Positions 1-7,683 of a DNA stretch of 22,973 bases are shown here, in pieces. The DNA lies in NCBI GenBank assembly GCA_041690695.1, contig JBEPVZ010000019.1, forward strand, positions 1-22,973, given 5' to 3'. Position 1 is the first letter of the stretch; every line of letters starts with the position of its first letter. The DNA is from JBEPVZ01 sp041690695 (GTDB lineage: Bacteria > Patescibacteriota > Microgenomatia > Daviesbacterales > UBA10151). The position numbers and the translations under genes are program-made. Under the pieces are notes generated by a model. The model made no database searches, was not told the DNA's origin, and saw nothing but the letters and a program-made list of their open reading frames with translations.

Positions 1-2
1 GT

Positions 3-122
3 TTAACGCTGGGTGGAATTATTATCGCTAATATTAATCAGTTTGATATTTTATTCCGGGATGTGTCTATCTTATTTTCAGCTTTAGCTTTGGCCGCAGC
101 CGGTTATAAAAAAAGAGTATAA
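3..122 (+). CDS. C-terminal end of an unidentified membrane protein (partial)
   Basis: An open frame enters from the left edge in frame 3 and runs 39 codons to TAA at 120-122. The visible residues are strongly hydrophobic (LTLGGIIIAN at the start, then SILFSALALAAAG), and the chain ends in a short basic tail, GYKKRV. That fits one or two terminal membrane helices with a cytoplasmic positive end. The stop lies 8 bases before the next ATG on the same strand. The -10-like box of that next gene overlaps this stop codon. Too little is visible to name a family. The frame is believable because it is open from the edge and has membrane-protein composition, but it could be a chance open stretch. Confidence 0.5.
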   Translation, partial: LTLGGIIIANINQFDILFRDVSILFSALALAAAGYKKRV

Positions 123-123
123 T
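118..123 (+). promoter_or_regulatory. -10 box for the LssY_C-like gene
   Basis: A perfect TATAAT hexamer ends 7 bases before the ATG at 131. No good -35 is seen at 16-18 bases upstream and there is no Shine-Dalgarno site in the gap. Transcription from this box would start at or next to the ATG, giving a leaderless mRNA. The box overlaps the TAA stop of the upstream partial gene. Inferred from position only. Confidence 0.5.
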
Positions 124-130
124 TTAACTT

Positions 131-943
131 ATGTCGCCGGATATTAAACCTGAGCAGGCGGGAATTCAATCAAAAACCGGTCGAAAAGATCAATATCTCC
201 GAGCAGCCATGCTTTGCGCCGCATTAGCTGTCGGGATAACAGATCGGTCTCCAAACGTTAGCTCAGCCAATCGAGTTGAGGCAAGTTCGAGCCAAGGTAA
301 AGTTGATCCAGCCTTTTGGTCATCGCTACCGACTCGGGCAAAAGATGGCTTAAACGATCTTAGCCTTTATAATCTTGGTGTCGTTATCTCAGGCCCGACC
401 CCCGATCAGCTGACTCAGGATTTCTTAGACTCTGGTTGGCAAGTCCCTGATAAATATTTATCATCTAAATTGCCGGAGATTGTCTTGGCTATGGCCAATC
501 TGGCTTGTAAAGATACTCCTTATCCGGCCGCACCTCTGACTTTAATGAAGGTTTACGATCAACTTCCAACATTAGGCTTTGTTAAACAAAATAAAAAGCC
601 TGCTCAAAGAGAAGAAGCTCGAATCTGGCAATCTCCTAATACTGATCCAGAAACAGATAAGCCGCTCTATTTAGTCTCGGTTGTTCAAGATGTTGATTTA
701 GTTAGACCAAGTTCGAAAACTTTTTGTCGGACTAAATTGATCGCTTTACATGCTTTACCTGAACGAATTATTAATCCGGATGTTGATCAAGCCAGGCAAA
801 ACCTTGAAGATCAGTTTCGGGCCACTAAACAACTAGTTAATGCCAAACTTGTTCCAGGCACCAAACCCTACAGTGCAACCATAGATAAATATAATAGCTT
901 CCAAACCGATGGCCAACGTGACAAGCTGACTTTAAGAGGTTAA
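131..943 (+). CDS. Secreted or membrane-anchored LssY_C-like domain protein
   Basis: A 270-residue protein. Residues about 22-36 (YLRAAMLCAALAVG) form a hydrophobic stretch after a basic N-terminus, which fits a signal peptide or anchor. The rest resembles the LssY_C domain found at the end of some PAP2-type membrane proteins. The resemblance lies in NLGVVISG (81-88) followed by an SGW motif (101-103), the block LPTLGF...REEARIW (145-166), a beta strand YLVSVVQDVDL (180-190), and the family-like INPDVDQARQNL segment (214-225). The function of this domain is not established; here it stands alone without a PAP2 part. The neighbouring membrane-protein tail upstream could be a partner. The gene ends abutting the convergent yraN pseudogene. 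The family call rests on motif memory and is moderate. Confidence 0.55.
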   Translation: MSPDIKPEQAGIQSKTGRKDQYLRAAMLCAALAVGITDRSPNVSSANRVEASSSQGKVDPAFWSSLPTRAKDGLNDLSLYNLGVVISGPTPDQLTQDFLDSGWQVPDKYLSSKLPEIVLAMANLACKDTPYPAAPLTLMKVYDQLPTLGFVKQNKKPAQREEARIWQSPNTDPETDKPLYLVSVVQDVDLVRPSSKTFCRTKLIALHALPERIINPDVDQARQNLEDQFRATKQLVNAKLVPGTKPYSATIDKYNSFQTDGQRDKLTLRG

Positions 944-949
944 TTAACC
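938..949. repeat. 12-bp palindrome containing both convergent stop codons
   Basis: GGTTAATTAACC is a perfect palindrome. The TAA ending the LssY_C-like gene (941-943) and the TAA ending the yraN pseudogene (946-944, minus) both lie inside it. It has no loop or T-run typical of an intrinsic terminator, so I record it as sequence structure without assigning a role. Confidence 0.7.
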
Positions 950-1301
950 CATTATATTTTTAACTAGCTCAATCTTAGGGTGGTCTTTATCTTGAGTGTA
1001 ATCAATTCCTAAAGCATCAATTCGAAGAGGGGCATTATAAAGTTTATGTTGATGAACAGACAGATTAATTGATCTGATTAAAGTCCTAATTTTTTGAGGT
1101 GTAATTGCTTCAAGCGGCGTTCCGAACTCGTGGCTAAAACGAGCTTTGACTTCGATAAAAACCAGTACTTGCCCTATCTTAAGCAATAATATCAATCTCA
1201 CCATCTCTGACTTGATAATTTTGGCTGACTATTTAAACTAACTTATCAAGGTACCGGCAAGCTAAATCTTGGGCTGTCTTTCCACCCTGCCTTGTCGACA
1301 T
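944..1301 (-). pseudogene. yraN: Degraded yraN (UPF0102, PD-(D/E)XK nuclease-like)
   Basis: The family is recognisable from two pieces in different frames. From an ATG at 1301 the frame reads GGKTAQDLACRYLDKLV, hits TAA at 1235-1233, continues to GEIDIIA, and hits a second TAA at 1181-1179. The next conserved piece, VLVFIEVKAR followed by FGTPLEAITPQKI, is in another frame and runs to TAA at 946-944. Removing one base near 1175 and changing the second stop to Lys would rejoin GEIDIIA to a normal continuation. The ATG overlaps the rnhB stop as TAATG, the classic coupling in the rplS-rnhB-yraN order. A short open frame from 1204 would keep the EVK motif but lose the GEID half of the nuclease site. 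Two stops plus a frameshift argue for real decay over a single sequencing error. Confidence 0.8.
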
Positions 1302-1912
1302 TACAAAAACTTATCTAAATTAAACGACGTACGATGAATTTCTGATAAACCATATTTTTTAATTGCCTCACGGTGTAACTTAGTACCATAACCTTTGTGC
1401 TGGTGTAGTTGATATTCCGGATACTCAAGTGATAATTGTTCCATTAAGTTATCTCTGTAAACTTTAGCAATAACTGAAGCCGCTGCAATTGAAGCACAAA
1501 TCGTGTCACCATTCGGAACAGCTTGCTGACGCTTTCGGTCTAGGCCCTTAATCCAGAAGGCATCAATTAAAACCATCTCGGGATCAAACTCAAGTGACTG
1601 AACCACTTTTAAAAAAGCTTGTTGAGTAGCTTGACCAATTCCAACTTGATTAATAATTTCAACTGAGATCTCAGCAATAGTCCAAGCCACAGCCTGCTCT
1701 TTTATCTGATTATCTAGCCCAAGACGGGCTTTGGCCGTCAATAATTTCGAATCAGCTACTTGAAAAGGCAATTTAGTATCTTTTGGAAAAACTACTCCAG
1801 CAGCTACGACTGGGCCAGCAAAACAACCCCGACCAACCTCATCAATACCACAGATTGAATTAACACCTAAGTTCCAGAGGTTTGTTTCAAGATCTAAATT
1901 CGCAAAGATCAC
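1301..1912 (-). CDS. rnhB: Ribonuclease HII
   Basis: A 203-residue protein of normal length for RNase HII, which cuts the RNA strand of RNA-DNA hybrids and starts removal of misincorporated ribonucleotides. The signature GIDEVGRGCFAGP (22-34) supplies the first two acidic residues, D24 and E25. LIDAF (115-119) gives D117, and D136 in NGDTICASIAAAS is the likely fourth carboxylate. The basic KGYGTKLHREAI block (173-184) is the usual C-terminal substrate-binding part. The start is GTG at 1912, 8 bases after the rplS stop, with no clear Shine-Dalgarno site. The stop overlaps the ATG of the yraN pseudogene. The order rplS-rnhB-yraN is common in bacteria, which supports all three calls. Confidence 0.96.
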   Translation of the reverse strand: MIFANLDLETNLWNLGVNSICGIDEVGRGCFAGPVVAAGVVFPKDTKLPFQVADSKLLTAKARLGLDNQIKEQAVAWTIAEISVEIINQVGIGQATQQAFLKVVQSLEFDPEMVLIDAFWIKGLDRKRQQAVPNGDTICASIAAASVIAKVYRDNLMEQLSLEYPEYQLHQHKGYGTKLHREAIKKYGLSEIHRTSFNLDKFL

Positions 1913-1920
1913 TAAAAACT

Positions 1921-2235
1921 TTAAATTTGGGTAGCAGCTCGACCAGTTTGGTTTCTTAAGAAGTAAAGCTTAGAACGACGAACCTTTTTAGCATTTTTAA
2001 CAACTTCAACACCGACGATAACAGGTGAATTAATTGGCCAAATTCTCTCAACTCCAATTGCTCGGACACCAATTCGGCGGACGGTCATCATCTTATTGTC
2101 AGCTCGACCTCTTAAAGCAATTAAAATGCCTTCAAAAGATTGCACACGAGATTTAGTCCCTTCGATAACCGTTGTTTTAACTCGAAGAGTATCCCCAATA
2201 TGTAGATCAATACCTTTAACTGTTGCGGTAACCAT
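1921..2235 (-). CDS. rplS: 50S ribosomal protein bL19
   Basis: A 104-residue protein, slightly short of the usual 110-120. It has the bL19 pattern: HIGDTLRVKTTVIEGTKSRVQSFEG (12-36; key residues GDTLRV and FEG), TVRRIGVRAIGVERIWPINSPVI (51-73; key residues GVER and SP) and the terminal KVRRSKLYFLRN block (84-95). bL19 sits at the 30S-50S interface of the large subunit. The start ATG at 2235 has its own probable promoter inside the end of dnaE, so it need not depend on dnaE transcription. It leads into rnhB with a short gap. Confidence 0.97.
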   Translation of the reverse strand: MVTATVKGIDLHIGDTLRVKTTVIEGTKSRVQSFEGILIALRGRADNKMMTVRRIGVRAIGVERIWPINSPVIVGVEVVKNAKKVRRSKLYFLRNQTGRAATQI

Positions 2236-2272
2236 TAGTGGGTATGATACGGTAATTTGAGCTTTAAATCAA
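2236..2272 (-). promoter_or_regulatory. Promoter of rplS-rnhB inside the 3' end of dnaE
   Basis: Reading the minus strand: -35-like TTGATT at 2272-2267, a 17-base spacer, -10-like TATCAT at 2249-2244, then 8 bases to the ATG at 2235. The -35 lies in the last codons of dnaE. There is no Shine-Dalgarno site in the 8-base gap, so a leaderless transcript is predicted. Confidence 0.55.
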
Positions 2273-5200
2273 GCGGACACTCGCTTTACCCAAGATTTTT
2301 TCCAGTTGATCAATAAAATCACTACTTGGTGTTACCCCATAAGGCAGATCAATCTTACGTGAACCTTGGCCTTGACCAATCAAAACCGTGATCGGGTATT
2401 CTCCAGGGTAGCCTTTAATAGTCGTACTGACTTCTTGAAGCAGTCCACGGTCAGCCCCTGAGGGAACGTTAACCTCGATACTAGATAAAACATTTTGAGG
2501 ACTCGATCCTTCAGGATCAAACTGTTCCACGCTATCTGCTACAAAAGAATAAGCATCTTCTCTTAAATCAACCTTGCCTTGGATTAAAACGATCTGCTCT
2601 TTATTTAAAAATTGCTTAGTCTCAGCAAAAGTCTTAGGAAAAATGACGGTTTCAATCTCGGCTGTACCATCAAAGATGGTCAAAAAGGCCATCTCAGCAT
2701 TACTCTTTTTAGTAAAAACCTTTTTTGCCTCCATAATTACTCCCCCCAAAGTTATTTTTTTACCTAAATCTTCTTCCCCTAAACTGGCAATCGTTTGAGT
2801 GGTATAGCGGCTAATCTGTTTTAAGTGCTTTAAAAATGGCGGCTCATGGAGATAAAAACCAAGCAACTCCTTTTCCGAAGCCAGTAGTTGCTCGATCGTT
2901 AACTCGTCAATTTCAGGCAAAATAAAGTGGAGTTTTTCCATCTCTTCACTATCAGCAAAGAGAGATTCTTGGCCTGAAGCTAAATTTTTAGCTTGCTTAT
3001 GGGCGCGATCTAAACAATCATCTAAAATCTGGAGTTGAGCAGCTCTCGAACCAAAGTTATCCAAGGCCCCCGCCCGAATTAAACTCTCCATAGTTTTTTT
3101 ATTAGCTAAGCGATTATCAACCCGTGTACATAAATCAAAAATATCGGTAAAAGGACTTATATCCCGAGCTCTGATAATTGACTCAATAGCACTAATCCCA
3201 ACATTTTTAATAGCCGATAAACCAAACCGGATAGTTTTACCCTCAATCGTAAAACCAACCCCTGAGCGATTAATATCTGGCGGCATAACGACAATGCCGA
3301 TCTTTTTACACTCTTCGACCGCCTCAGCAATCTTATCGCTATCGCCGTACTCAGCCGTCATAATAGCGGTCATGTATTCAACTGGAAAATTAGCCTTCAT
3401 GTAAGCTGTCTGGTAAGACACGATTGCGTAGGAGGCCGCATGAGCCTTTGGAAAACCATAAGCGGCAAAGGGCTCAATTAATCCCCATAACTCTTTAGCT
3501 TTATTATCAGACATGCCTTTATTAATTGCGCCATTAATAAATTGATCTTTTTGTTTAGCCATCTCGGCCGGAATCTTTTTACCCATAGCTTTACGGAACT
3601 TATCAGCATCAAGCCAGGAGTATCCAGCTATATTAATGGCTGTTAATAAGACATCCTCCTGATAAACTAACAACCCGAGCGATTGATGCATGTACTCCTC
3701 CATCCTGGGGTCAAAATATTTAATTTGGGAAGGATCATGAGCCCTGGCAATATAATCAGGAATACTCCCCATTGGACCAGGCCGATATAACGCCACCATG
3801 GCCGATAAATCAGTAATTTTAGTCGGATTTAATTCCATTAACCACTTAGTCATCCCCGCACTGCCCATCTGAAAGATTCCCATCGTTTCCCCCCGGGTTA
3901 ATAACTCATATGTTTTAACATCATCAAGCGGGATAGTATCTAAATCAACTTTAATGCCGCGGGTCTTTTCAACATATTCAACTGCCCGACCCAAAATGGA
4001 CAGATTGCGAATTCCCAAAAAGTCCATTTTGACCAAACCAACATCTTCAACCGCATGCATCTCATATTGAGTAACTAGTCTCTCCCCATTAGCTTCACGC
4101 TGAACGGGGCTAAAATTGGTAATCGCCTCAGGGGCAATAACTACTCCAGCCGCATGAACTGAGGCATGTCGAACCGTACCATCAACTTTCATCGCTAAGG
4201 TTAACATTCGCCGATGAGTCGGATTATTTTTAAAAGCCAGTTGAAGCTCAGGCGTCTCCTTAATTGATTCTTCAAGAGTCTTATGAAAACCTTGTTTTGG
4301 CATCGGCACAAGCTTAGCTAATTGATCAACTTCGCCGTACGGAACACCTAACACTCGACCCACGTCTCGAATGGCTGCTCTCCCTAACATCGTTCCAAAA
4401 GTCACAATATTGGCAACTTTATCCGCACCATATTTTTTGGTGACATACTGAATAACCTCATCCCGCCTGTCGTCAGCAATATCGGCATCAATATCTGGTA
4501 AAGATGGTCGCTCAGGATTTAAAAATCGCTCAAACGGAATCTTATAAAGCATCGGATTAATCTTTGTCACACCTAAGGCAAATAAAACCAGTGAGCCAGC
4601 TGCTGAACCACGAGTATTGGTAATAATACCTTGCTGATTAGCCCAATTAATAAAATCCTGGACAATTAAAAAGTAGGTTGGATAATTTTTCTTTTCAATA
4701 ATACCTAGCTCATAATCGAGTCGCTCTTTAATTTCAGGAGTTAGCTCTAGCCGCCCTTCTGCCCGCTTGTAAGTTAATTCTCGTAAATAGTCCATCGGTT
4801 TTTTATCATCAGGAATCTCAAAGATCGGAAACTTAGCTACCCCCATCGGAATCTCAAGATCACAACTGTCAGCAATCTTAGTCGTATTGGTAATCGCTTC
4901 TAATCGATCAGAAAACATCGCCTCCATCTCCCCTGAGGACTTCATATACAAATTTGGGGTGTCAATCATCCTAAGCCGGTTAATATCGCTGATAAACTTG
5001 CCCGTTTGAACACAAACTAACGCGTCTTGGGCTTCGGCATCATCAGCATCTATATAATGAAAGTCGTTCGTCGCTACCATCGGAATACCCATCTTAGGTG
5101 ACAGCTCTTTAACAACTTGCCAAGTTAGATCTTGGATATTATTCATTTTCTCAAGATCCCGTTTAACATTTGCATCTAAATTAGGTTGCTTTAAAAGTTG

Positions 5201-5758
5201 ATTATATTGATGATTTTGGAGTTCAAAATAATAATTACCCTCTCCAAATATATCTAAATAATCCTCCGCAACCTGAGTCGCTTTTTTGGTGTTGTCTTCT
5301 TCAAGTGAGCGGATAAATTCACCGGCCGGGCAAGCCGATAAACAGATTAAACCCTCATGAAACTCCTTTAAAAGAGCCCTATCAATCCTCGGTTTATAGT
5401 AAAAACCATCTAAATGAGCGATCGAAACAAGCTTCATTAAATTTAAATAACCTTGATAATTTTTAACGAGCAGCGTTAGATGATAAGGATCAGCATCCAT
5501 CTTGCCTTCTTTACTAGTGTGATCCCTCGGGGCGACGTACATCTCACAACCGATAATCGGTTTAATATTTTGCTCCCTAGCAGCCTTATAAAACTCGATC
5601 ACGCCATACATCGAGCCGTGATCAGTAATGGCAATGGCCTCCATCTCAAGATCTTTAGCTTTTTTAGTCATCTTCGAAACCTTGGATAAACCATCTAACA
5701 AAGAGTATTCAGTATGGCAGTGGAGATGAACAAATTTAGGCATTGGAATCATCGACAT
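2264..5758 (-). CDS. dnaE: DNA polymerase III alpha subunit (DnaE type)
   Basis: At 1164 residues this has the usual DnaE length. It is the replicative polymerase catalytic subunit. An N-terminal PHP domain starts with HLHCHTEYSLLDG (11-23) and ITDHGSMYG (44-52). The palm holds RGSAAGS (383-389), the catalytic pair in PDIDADI (D422, D424) and the third aspartate in MDFLG (D579). RPGPMGSIPDYI (659-670) and FPKAHAASYAIVSYQTAY (769-786) are DnaE fingers motifs. A helix-hairpin-helix region near 845-905 and an OB fold near 1000-1090 (ITLGGVIMEAKKVFTKKS) follow. No intein or separate exonuclease insert is seen. The frame has ATGs at residues 1, 3 and 6; family conservation begins at MPKF (residue 6, position 5743), so that is a serious alternative start. 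A GGAGG at 5779-5775 is 16 bases from the first ATG, too far for a normal ribosome site. Confidence 0.97.
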   Translation of the reverse strand: MSMIPMPKFVHLHCHTEYSLLDGLSKVSKMTKKAKDLEMEAIAITDHGSMYGVIEFYKAAREQNIKPIIGCEMYVAPRDHTSKEGKMDADPYHLTLLVKNYQGYLNLMKLVSIAHLDGFYYKPRIDRALLKEFHEGLICLSACPAGEFIRSLEEDNTKKATQVAEDYLDIFGEGNYYFELQNHQYNQLLKQPNLDANVKRDLEKMNNIQDLTWQVVKELSPKMGIPMVATNDFHYIDADDAEAQDALVCVQTGKFISDINRLRMIDTPNLYMKSSGEMEAMFSDRLEAITNTTKIADSCDLEIPMGVAKFPIFEIPDDKKPMDYLRELTYKRAEGRLELTPEIKERLDYELGIIEKKNYPTYFLIVQDFINWANQQGIITNTRGSAAGSLVLFALGVTKINPMLYKIPFERFLNPERPSLPDIDADIADDRRDEVIQYVTKKYGADKVANIVTFGTMLGRAAIRDVGRVLGVPYGEVDQLAKLVPMPKQGFHKTLEESIKETPELQLAFKNNPTHRRMLTLAMKVDGTVRHASVHAAGVVIAPEAITNFSPVQREANGERLVTQYEMHAVEDVGLVKMDFLGIRNLSILGRAVEYVEKTRGIKVDLDTIPLDDVKTYELLTRGETMGIFQMGSAGMTKWLMELNPTKITDLSAMVALYRPGPMGSIPDYIARAHDPSQIKYFDPRMEEYMHQSLGLLVYQEDVLLTAINIAGYSWLDADKFRKAMGKKIPAEMAKQKDQFINGAINKGMSDNKAKELWGLIEPFAAYGFPKAHAASYAIVSYQTAYMKANFPVEYMTAIMTAEYGDSDKIAEAVEECKKIGIVVMPPDINRSGVGFTIEGKTIRFGLSAIKNVGISAIESIIRARDISPFTDIFDLCTRVDNRLANKKTMESLIRAGALDNFGSRAAQLQILDDCLDRAHKQAKNLASGQESLFADSEEMEKLHFILPEIDELTIEQLLASEKELLGFYLHEPPFLKHLKQISRYTTQTIASLGEEDLGKKITLGGVIMEAKKVFTKKSNAEMAFLTIFDGTAEIETVIFPKTFAETKQFLNKEQIVLIQGKVDLREDAYSFVADSVEQFDPEGSSPQNVLSSIEVNVPSGADRGLLQEVSTTIKGYPGEYPITVLIGQGQGSRKIDLPYGVTPSSDFIDQLEKILGKASVRLI

Positions 5759-5787
5759 TCTAGCAGAAAATAAGCCTCCGCTGGTAG

Positions 5788-5793
5788 ATGATA
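5788..5793 (-). promoter_or_regulatory. Possible -10 box for dnaE
   Basis: On the minus strand TATCAT lies 29 bases before the first dnaE ATG, followed by GGAGG at 5779-5775. No convincing -35 is visible. The box nearly touches the -35 of the divergent FAD-oxidase promoter. Weak call. Confidence 0.3.
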
Positions 5794-5795
5794 GA

Positions 5796-5831
5796 TTGAC
5801 TTAATCGGGTAGCTTAGGAATAATAGAAACT
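5796..5831 (+). promoter_or_regulatory. Promoter of the FAD-linked dehydrogenase
   Basis: TTGACT at 5796-5801, a 17-base spacer and AATAAT at 5819-5824 make a good sigma-70-type promoter. Seven bases separate the -10 from the GTG at 5832, so the start site should fall on or next to the start codon. An AGGA at 5816-5819 overlaps the -10 region and would not be in the mRNA if this promoter is used. Confidence 0.6.
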
Positions 5832-7466
5832 GTGGATTTAAAAAAAGAATTATCTAAAGTTGTCGACGGTGATATTAATGACGATGATAATACTTTAAAA
5901 TTTTTTAGCCATGACGCCTCGATCTTCGAGGTCATGCCTAAGGTCATAGTCGCTCCTAAAAATGTCTCCGACATCGAAAGAGTCGTTAAATTCGTGAACG
6001 ATAATCCAGATCAAAAGCTGTCTATCACCGCCCGCTCTGGCGGAACCGATATGACCGGTGGACCACTCAACCAATCGATCATCTTAAATATGCTCAAGTA
6101 TTTTAATAAGATTATCGAGATTGGTGAAGAGACTGGGACAACTCAACCAGGCGTTTATTACCGTGATTTTGAAGCCGCCACTCTTAAAAAAGACCTCCTC
6201 ATGCCTTCTTACCCGGCTTCACGGGAGATCTGTACTGTTGGCGGAATCGTTAATAATAACTCAGGGGGCGAGAAAACTTTAACTTATGGTAAAAGCGAAC
6301 GCTACGTTAAAGAGATCAAAGTCGTTTTGTCGGATGGCAAGGAATATACCATTAAATCTTTAACTAAGGCTGAGCTCGATAAAAAGATGGCGCTTAAAAC
6401 GTTTGAAGGCCAATTTTATAGCAAAGTTTATCAATTAGTTACCAAAAATAAGGACTTATTGGCAGCAGCCAAACCAAAAGTCTCCAAAAACTCGGCTGGT
6501 TACTATCTCTGGAATGTCTGGGATGGTGAGACCTTTGATCTACCTAAACTTTTTGTGGGATCCCAAGGAACTTTTGGAATTACCACCCAAGCCACTTTCC
6601 GGTTAATCCATCCAAAGAAATACTCAAAAATGTTAGTTATCTTTTTGAAGGATTTTAAAAAGCTGGCGCAAATCACTCAACAAGTTTTGGAATATAAACC
6701 AGAAAGCTTTGAATCTTATGATGATAATACCCTAAAGTTAGCCCTGCGCTTTTTCCCAGAGGTCGTCAGATTCTTTAAACTCAAAAACATTCTTTGGTTA
6801 GGTAAAGAATTTATGCCTGAGATGTGGATGAGTTTGACTGGTGGGATGCCTAAGCTTGTTTTAATGGCTGAATTTACTGGCGATAGTCAGGAGGAAGTTG
6901 ATAAGCAAGCTACCTTAGCTCAACAATCACTGGCTAAGTTTAGAGTCCAAAACCGATTGACAAAGAATCCTGATGATGCTCGTAAATACTGGGTTATCCG
7001 CCGCGAAAGTTTTAATTTGCTCCGCCATCATATCCGAAATAAACATACCGCCCCGTTTATTGATGACCTATGCGTCAGGCCAGATCAGTTACCAGAATTT
7101 TTGCCCAGACTCGATAAAATTCTCAAAAAGTATCCTCAATTGATATACACGATTGCTGGACACGTTGGTGATGGTAACTTTCACATTATTCCGTTAATGG
7201 ATTTTCATAATCCGAAGGCTCCGGAAATTATTAAAGAGGTTTGTGACAAAGTTTTTGATCTAGTTTTCGAGTTTAAAGGTACGATCACGGCTGAACATAA
7301 CGATGGCATTATCCGCTCACCTTACTTGGAAAAGATGTATGGCGAAAAGGTTTATAAACTTTTTGAAGAGGTTAAAAATATCTTTGATCCAAACCATATC
7401 TTTAATCCAGGTAAAAAAGTCGGAGCCAGCCTGACTTATACTCTAAGTCATATTGAAAAAGAGTAG
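5832..7466 (+). CDS. FAD-linked oxidase, D-lactate dehydrogenase / glycolate oxidase (GlcD) family
   Basis: A 544-residue flavoprotein of the vanillyl-alcohol-oxidase fold. The FAD-binding half has PKVIVAPKNVSDIERVV (36-52), the phosphate-binding ARSGGTDMTGG (67-77), and TVGGIVNNNSGGEKTLTYG (135-153). The substrate half has AGHVGDGNFH (442-451), with the two histidines usually placed at the active site, and TAEHNDGI (487-494). It ends with NIFDPNHIFNPGK, the typical family close. There is no iron-sulphur domain and no glcE/glcF partner nearby, so the electron acceptor cannot be inferred. The family oxidises 2-hydroxy acids such as D-lactate or glycolate; the substrate here is not determined. 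The start is GTG with a promoter right before it. The 3' end overlaps hicA on the other strand by 65 bases. Confidence 0.88.
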   Translation: MDLKKELSKVVDGDINDDDNTLKFFSHDASIFEVMPKVIVAPKNVSDIERVVKFVNDNPDQKLSITARSGGTDMTGGPLNQSIILNMLKYFNKIIEIGEETGTTQPGVYYRDFEAATLKKDLLMPSYPASREICTVGGIVNNNSGGEKTLTYGKSERYVKEIKVVLSDGKEYTIKSLTKAELDKKMALKTFEGQFYSKVYQLVTKNKDLLAAAKPKVSKNSAGYYLWNVWDGETFDLPKLFVGSQGTFGITTQATFRLIHPKKYSKMLVIFLKDFKKLAQITQQVLEYKPESFESYDDNTLKLALRFFPEVVRFFKLKNILWLGKEFMPEMWMSLTGGMPKLVLMAEFTGDSQEEVDKQATLAQQSLAKFRVQNRLTKNPDDARKYWVIRRESFNLLRHHIRNKHTAPFIDDLCVRPDQLPEFLPRLDKILKKYPQLIYTIAGHVGDGNFHIIPLMDFHNPKAPEIIKEVCDKVFDLVFEFKGTITAEHNDGIIRSPYLEKMYGEKVYKLFEEVKNIFDPNHIFNPGKKVGASLTYTLSHIEKE

Positions 7467-7683
7467 CTTTTTTTAGTTTTAAAAATGTTTTTTCTTCGGA
7501 TTGGGCCTGCTTAATAATAGCTTTTAAGGTGCCTTCCTTTAAATCTTTTCCATGCATTGGAATAGGGATAGTTTTCACTAGTGAAGGGTTATACATAATG
7601 ACATGGCTACCCGTTTGTCTCTTTTGAGCAAAACCTAATTTTTGGAGAATTGAGATAACTTCTTTGGGCTTAAACGTTGCCAT
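7402..7683 (-). CDS. hicA: HicA-type mRNA interferase toxin
   Basis: Starting at the ATG at 7683, the product has 93 residues: MATFKPKEVISILQKLGF, then RQTGSHVIM with the expected catalytic His at residue 27, then IPIPMHGKDLKEGTLKAIIKQA. This is the compact double-stranded-RNA-binding fold of HicA toxins, which cleave mRNA. HicA proteins are usually 60-80 residues; here about 20 extra residues at the C-terminus (ALFQYDLEY onward) come from the antisense of the FAD-oxidase 3' end. A further in-frame start exists 5 codons upstream, but the ATG at 7683 matches the family N-terminus and overlaps the hicB stop by 14 bases, as expected for a coupled pair. Confidence 0.85.
   Translation of the reverse strand: MATFKPKEVISILQKLGFAQKRQTGSHVIMYNPSLVKTIPIPMHGKDLKEGTLKAIIKQAQSEEKTFLKLKKATLFQYDLEYKSGWLRLFYLD

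Noticed and set aside
944..1204. Intact 86-residue gene starting at 1204
   Set aside because: It is the in-frame tail of the yraN pseudogene. The first residues (MVRLILLLK) are out of frame with the family, and the GEID half lies in another frame upstream.
2574..2798. Small plus-strand open frame inside dnaE
   Set aside because: It lies wholly antisense to the conserved OB-fold part of dnaE and has no family features; a shadow frame.
7456..7474. AAAAAG-loop-CTTTTT hairpin with a T-run after the FAD oxidase
   Set aside because: The stem is almost only A-U pairs and lies over the stop codon; too weak to call an intrinsic terminator. No convincing terminator was seen elsewhere in the window either.
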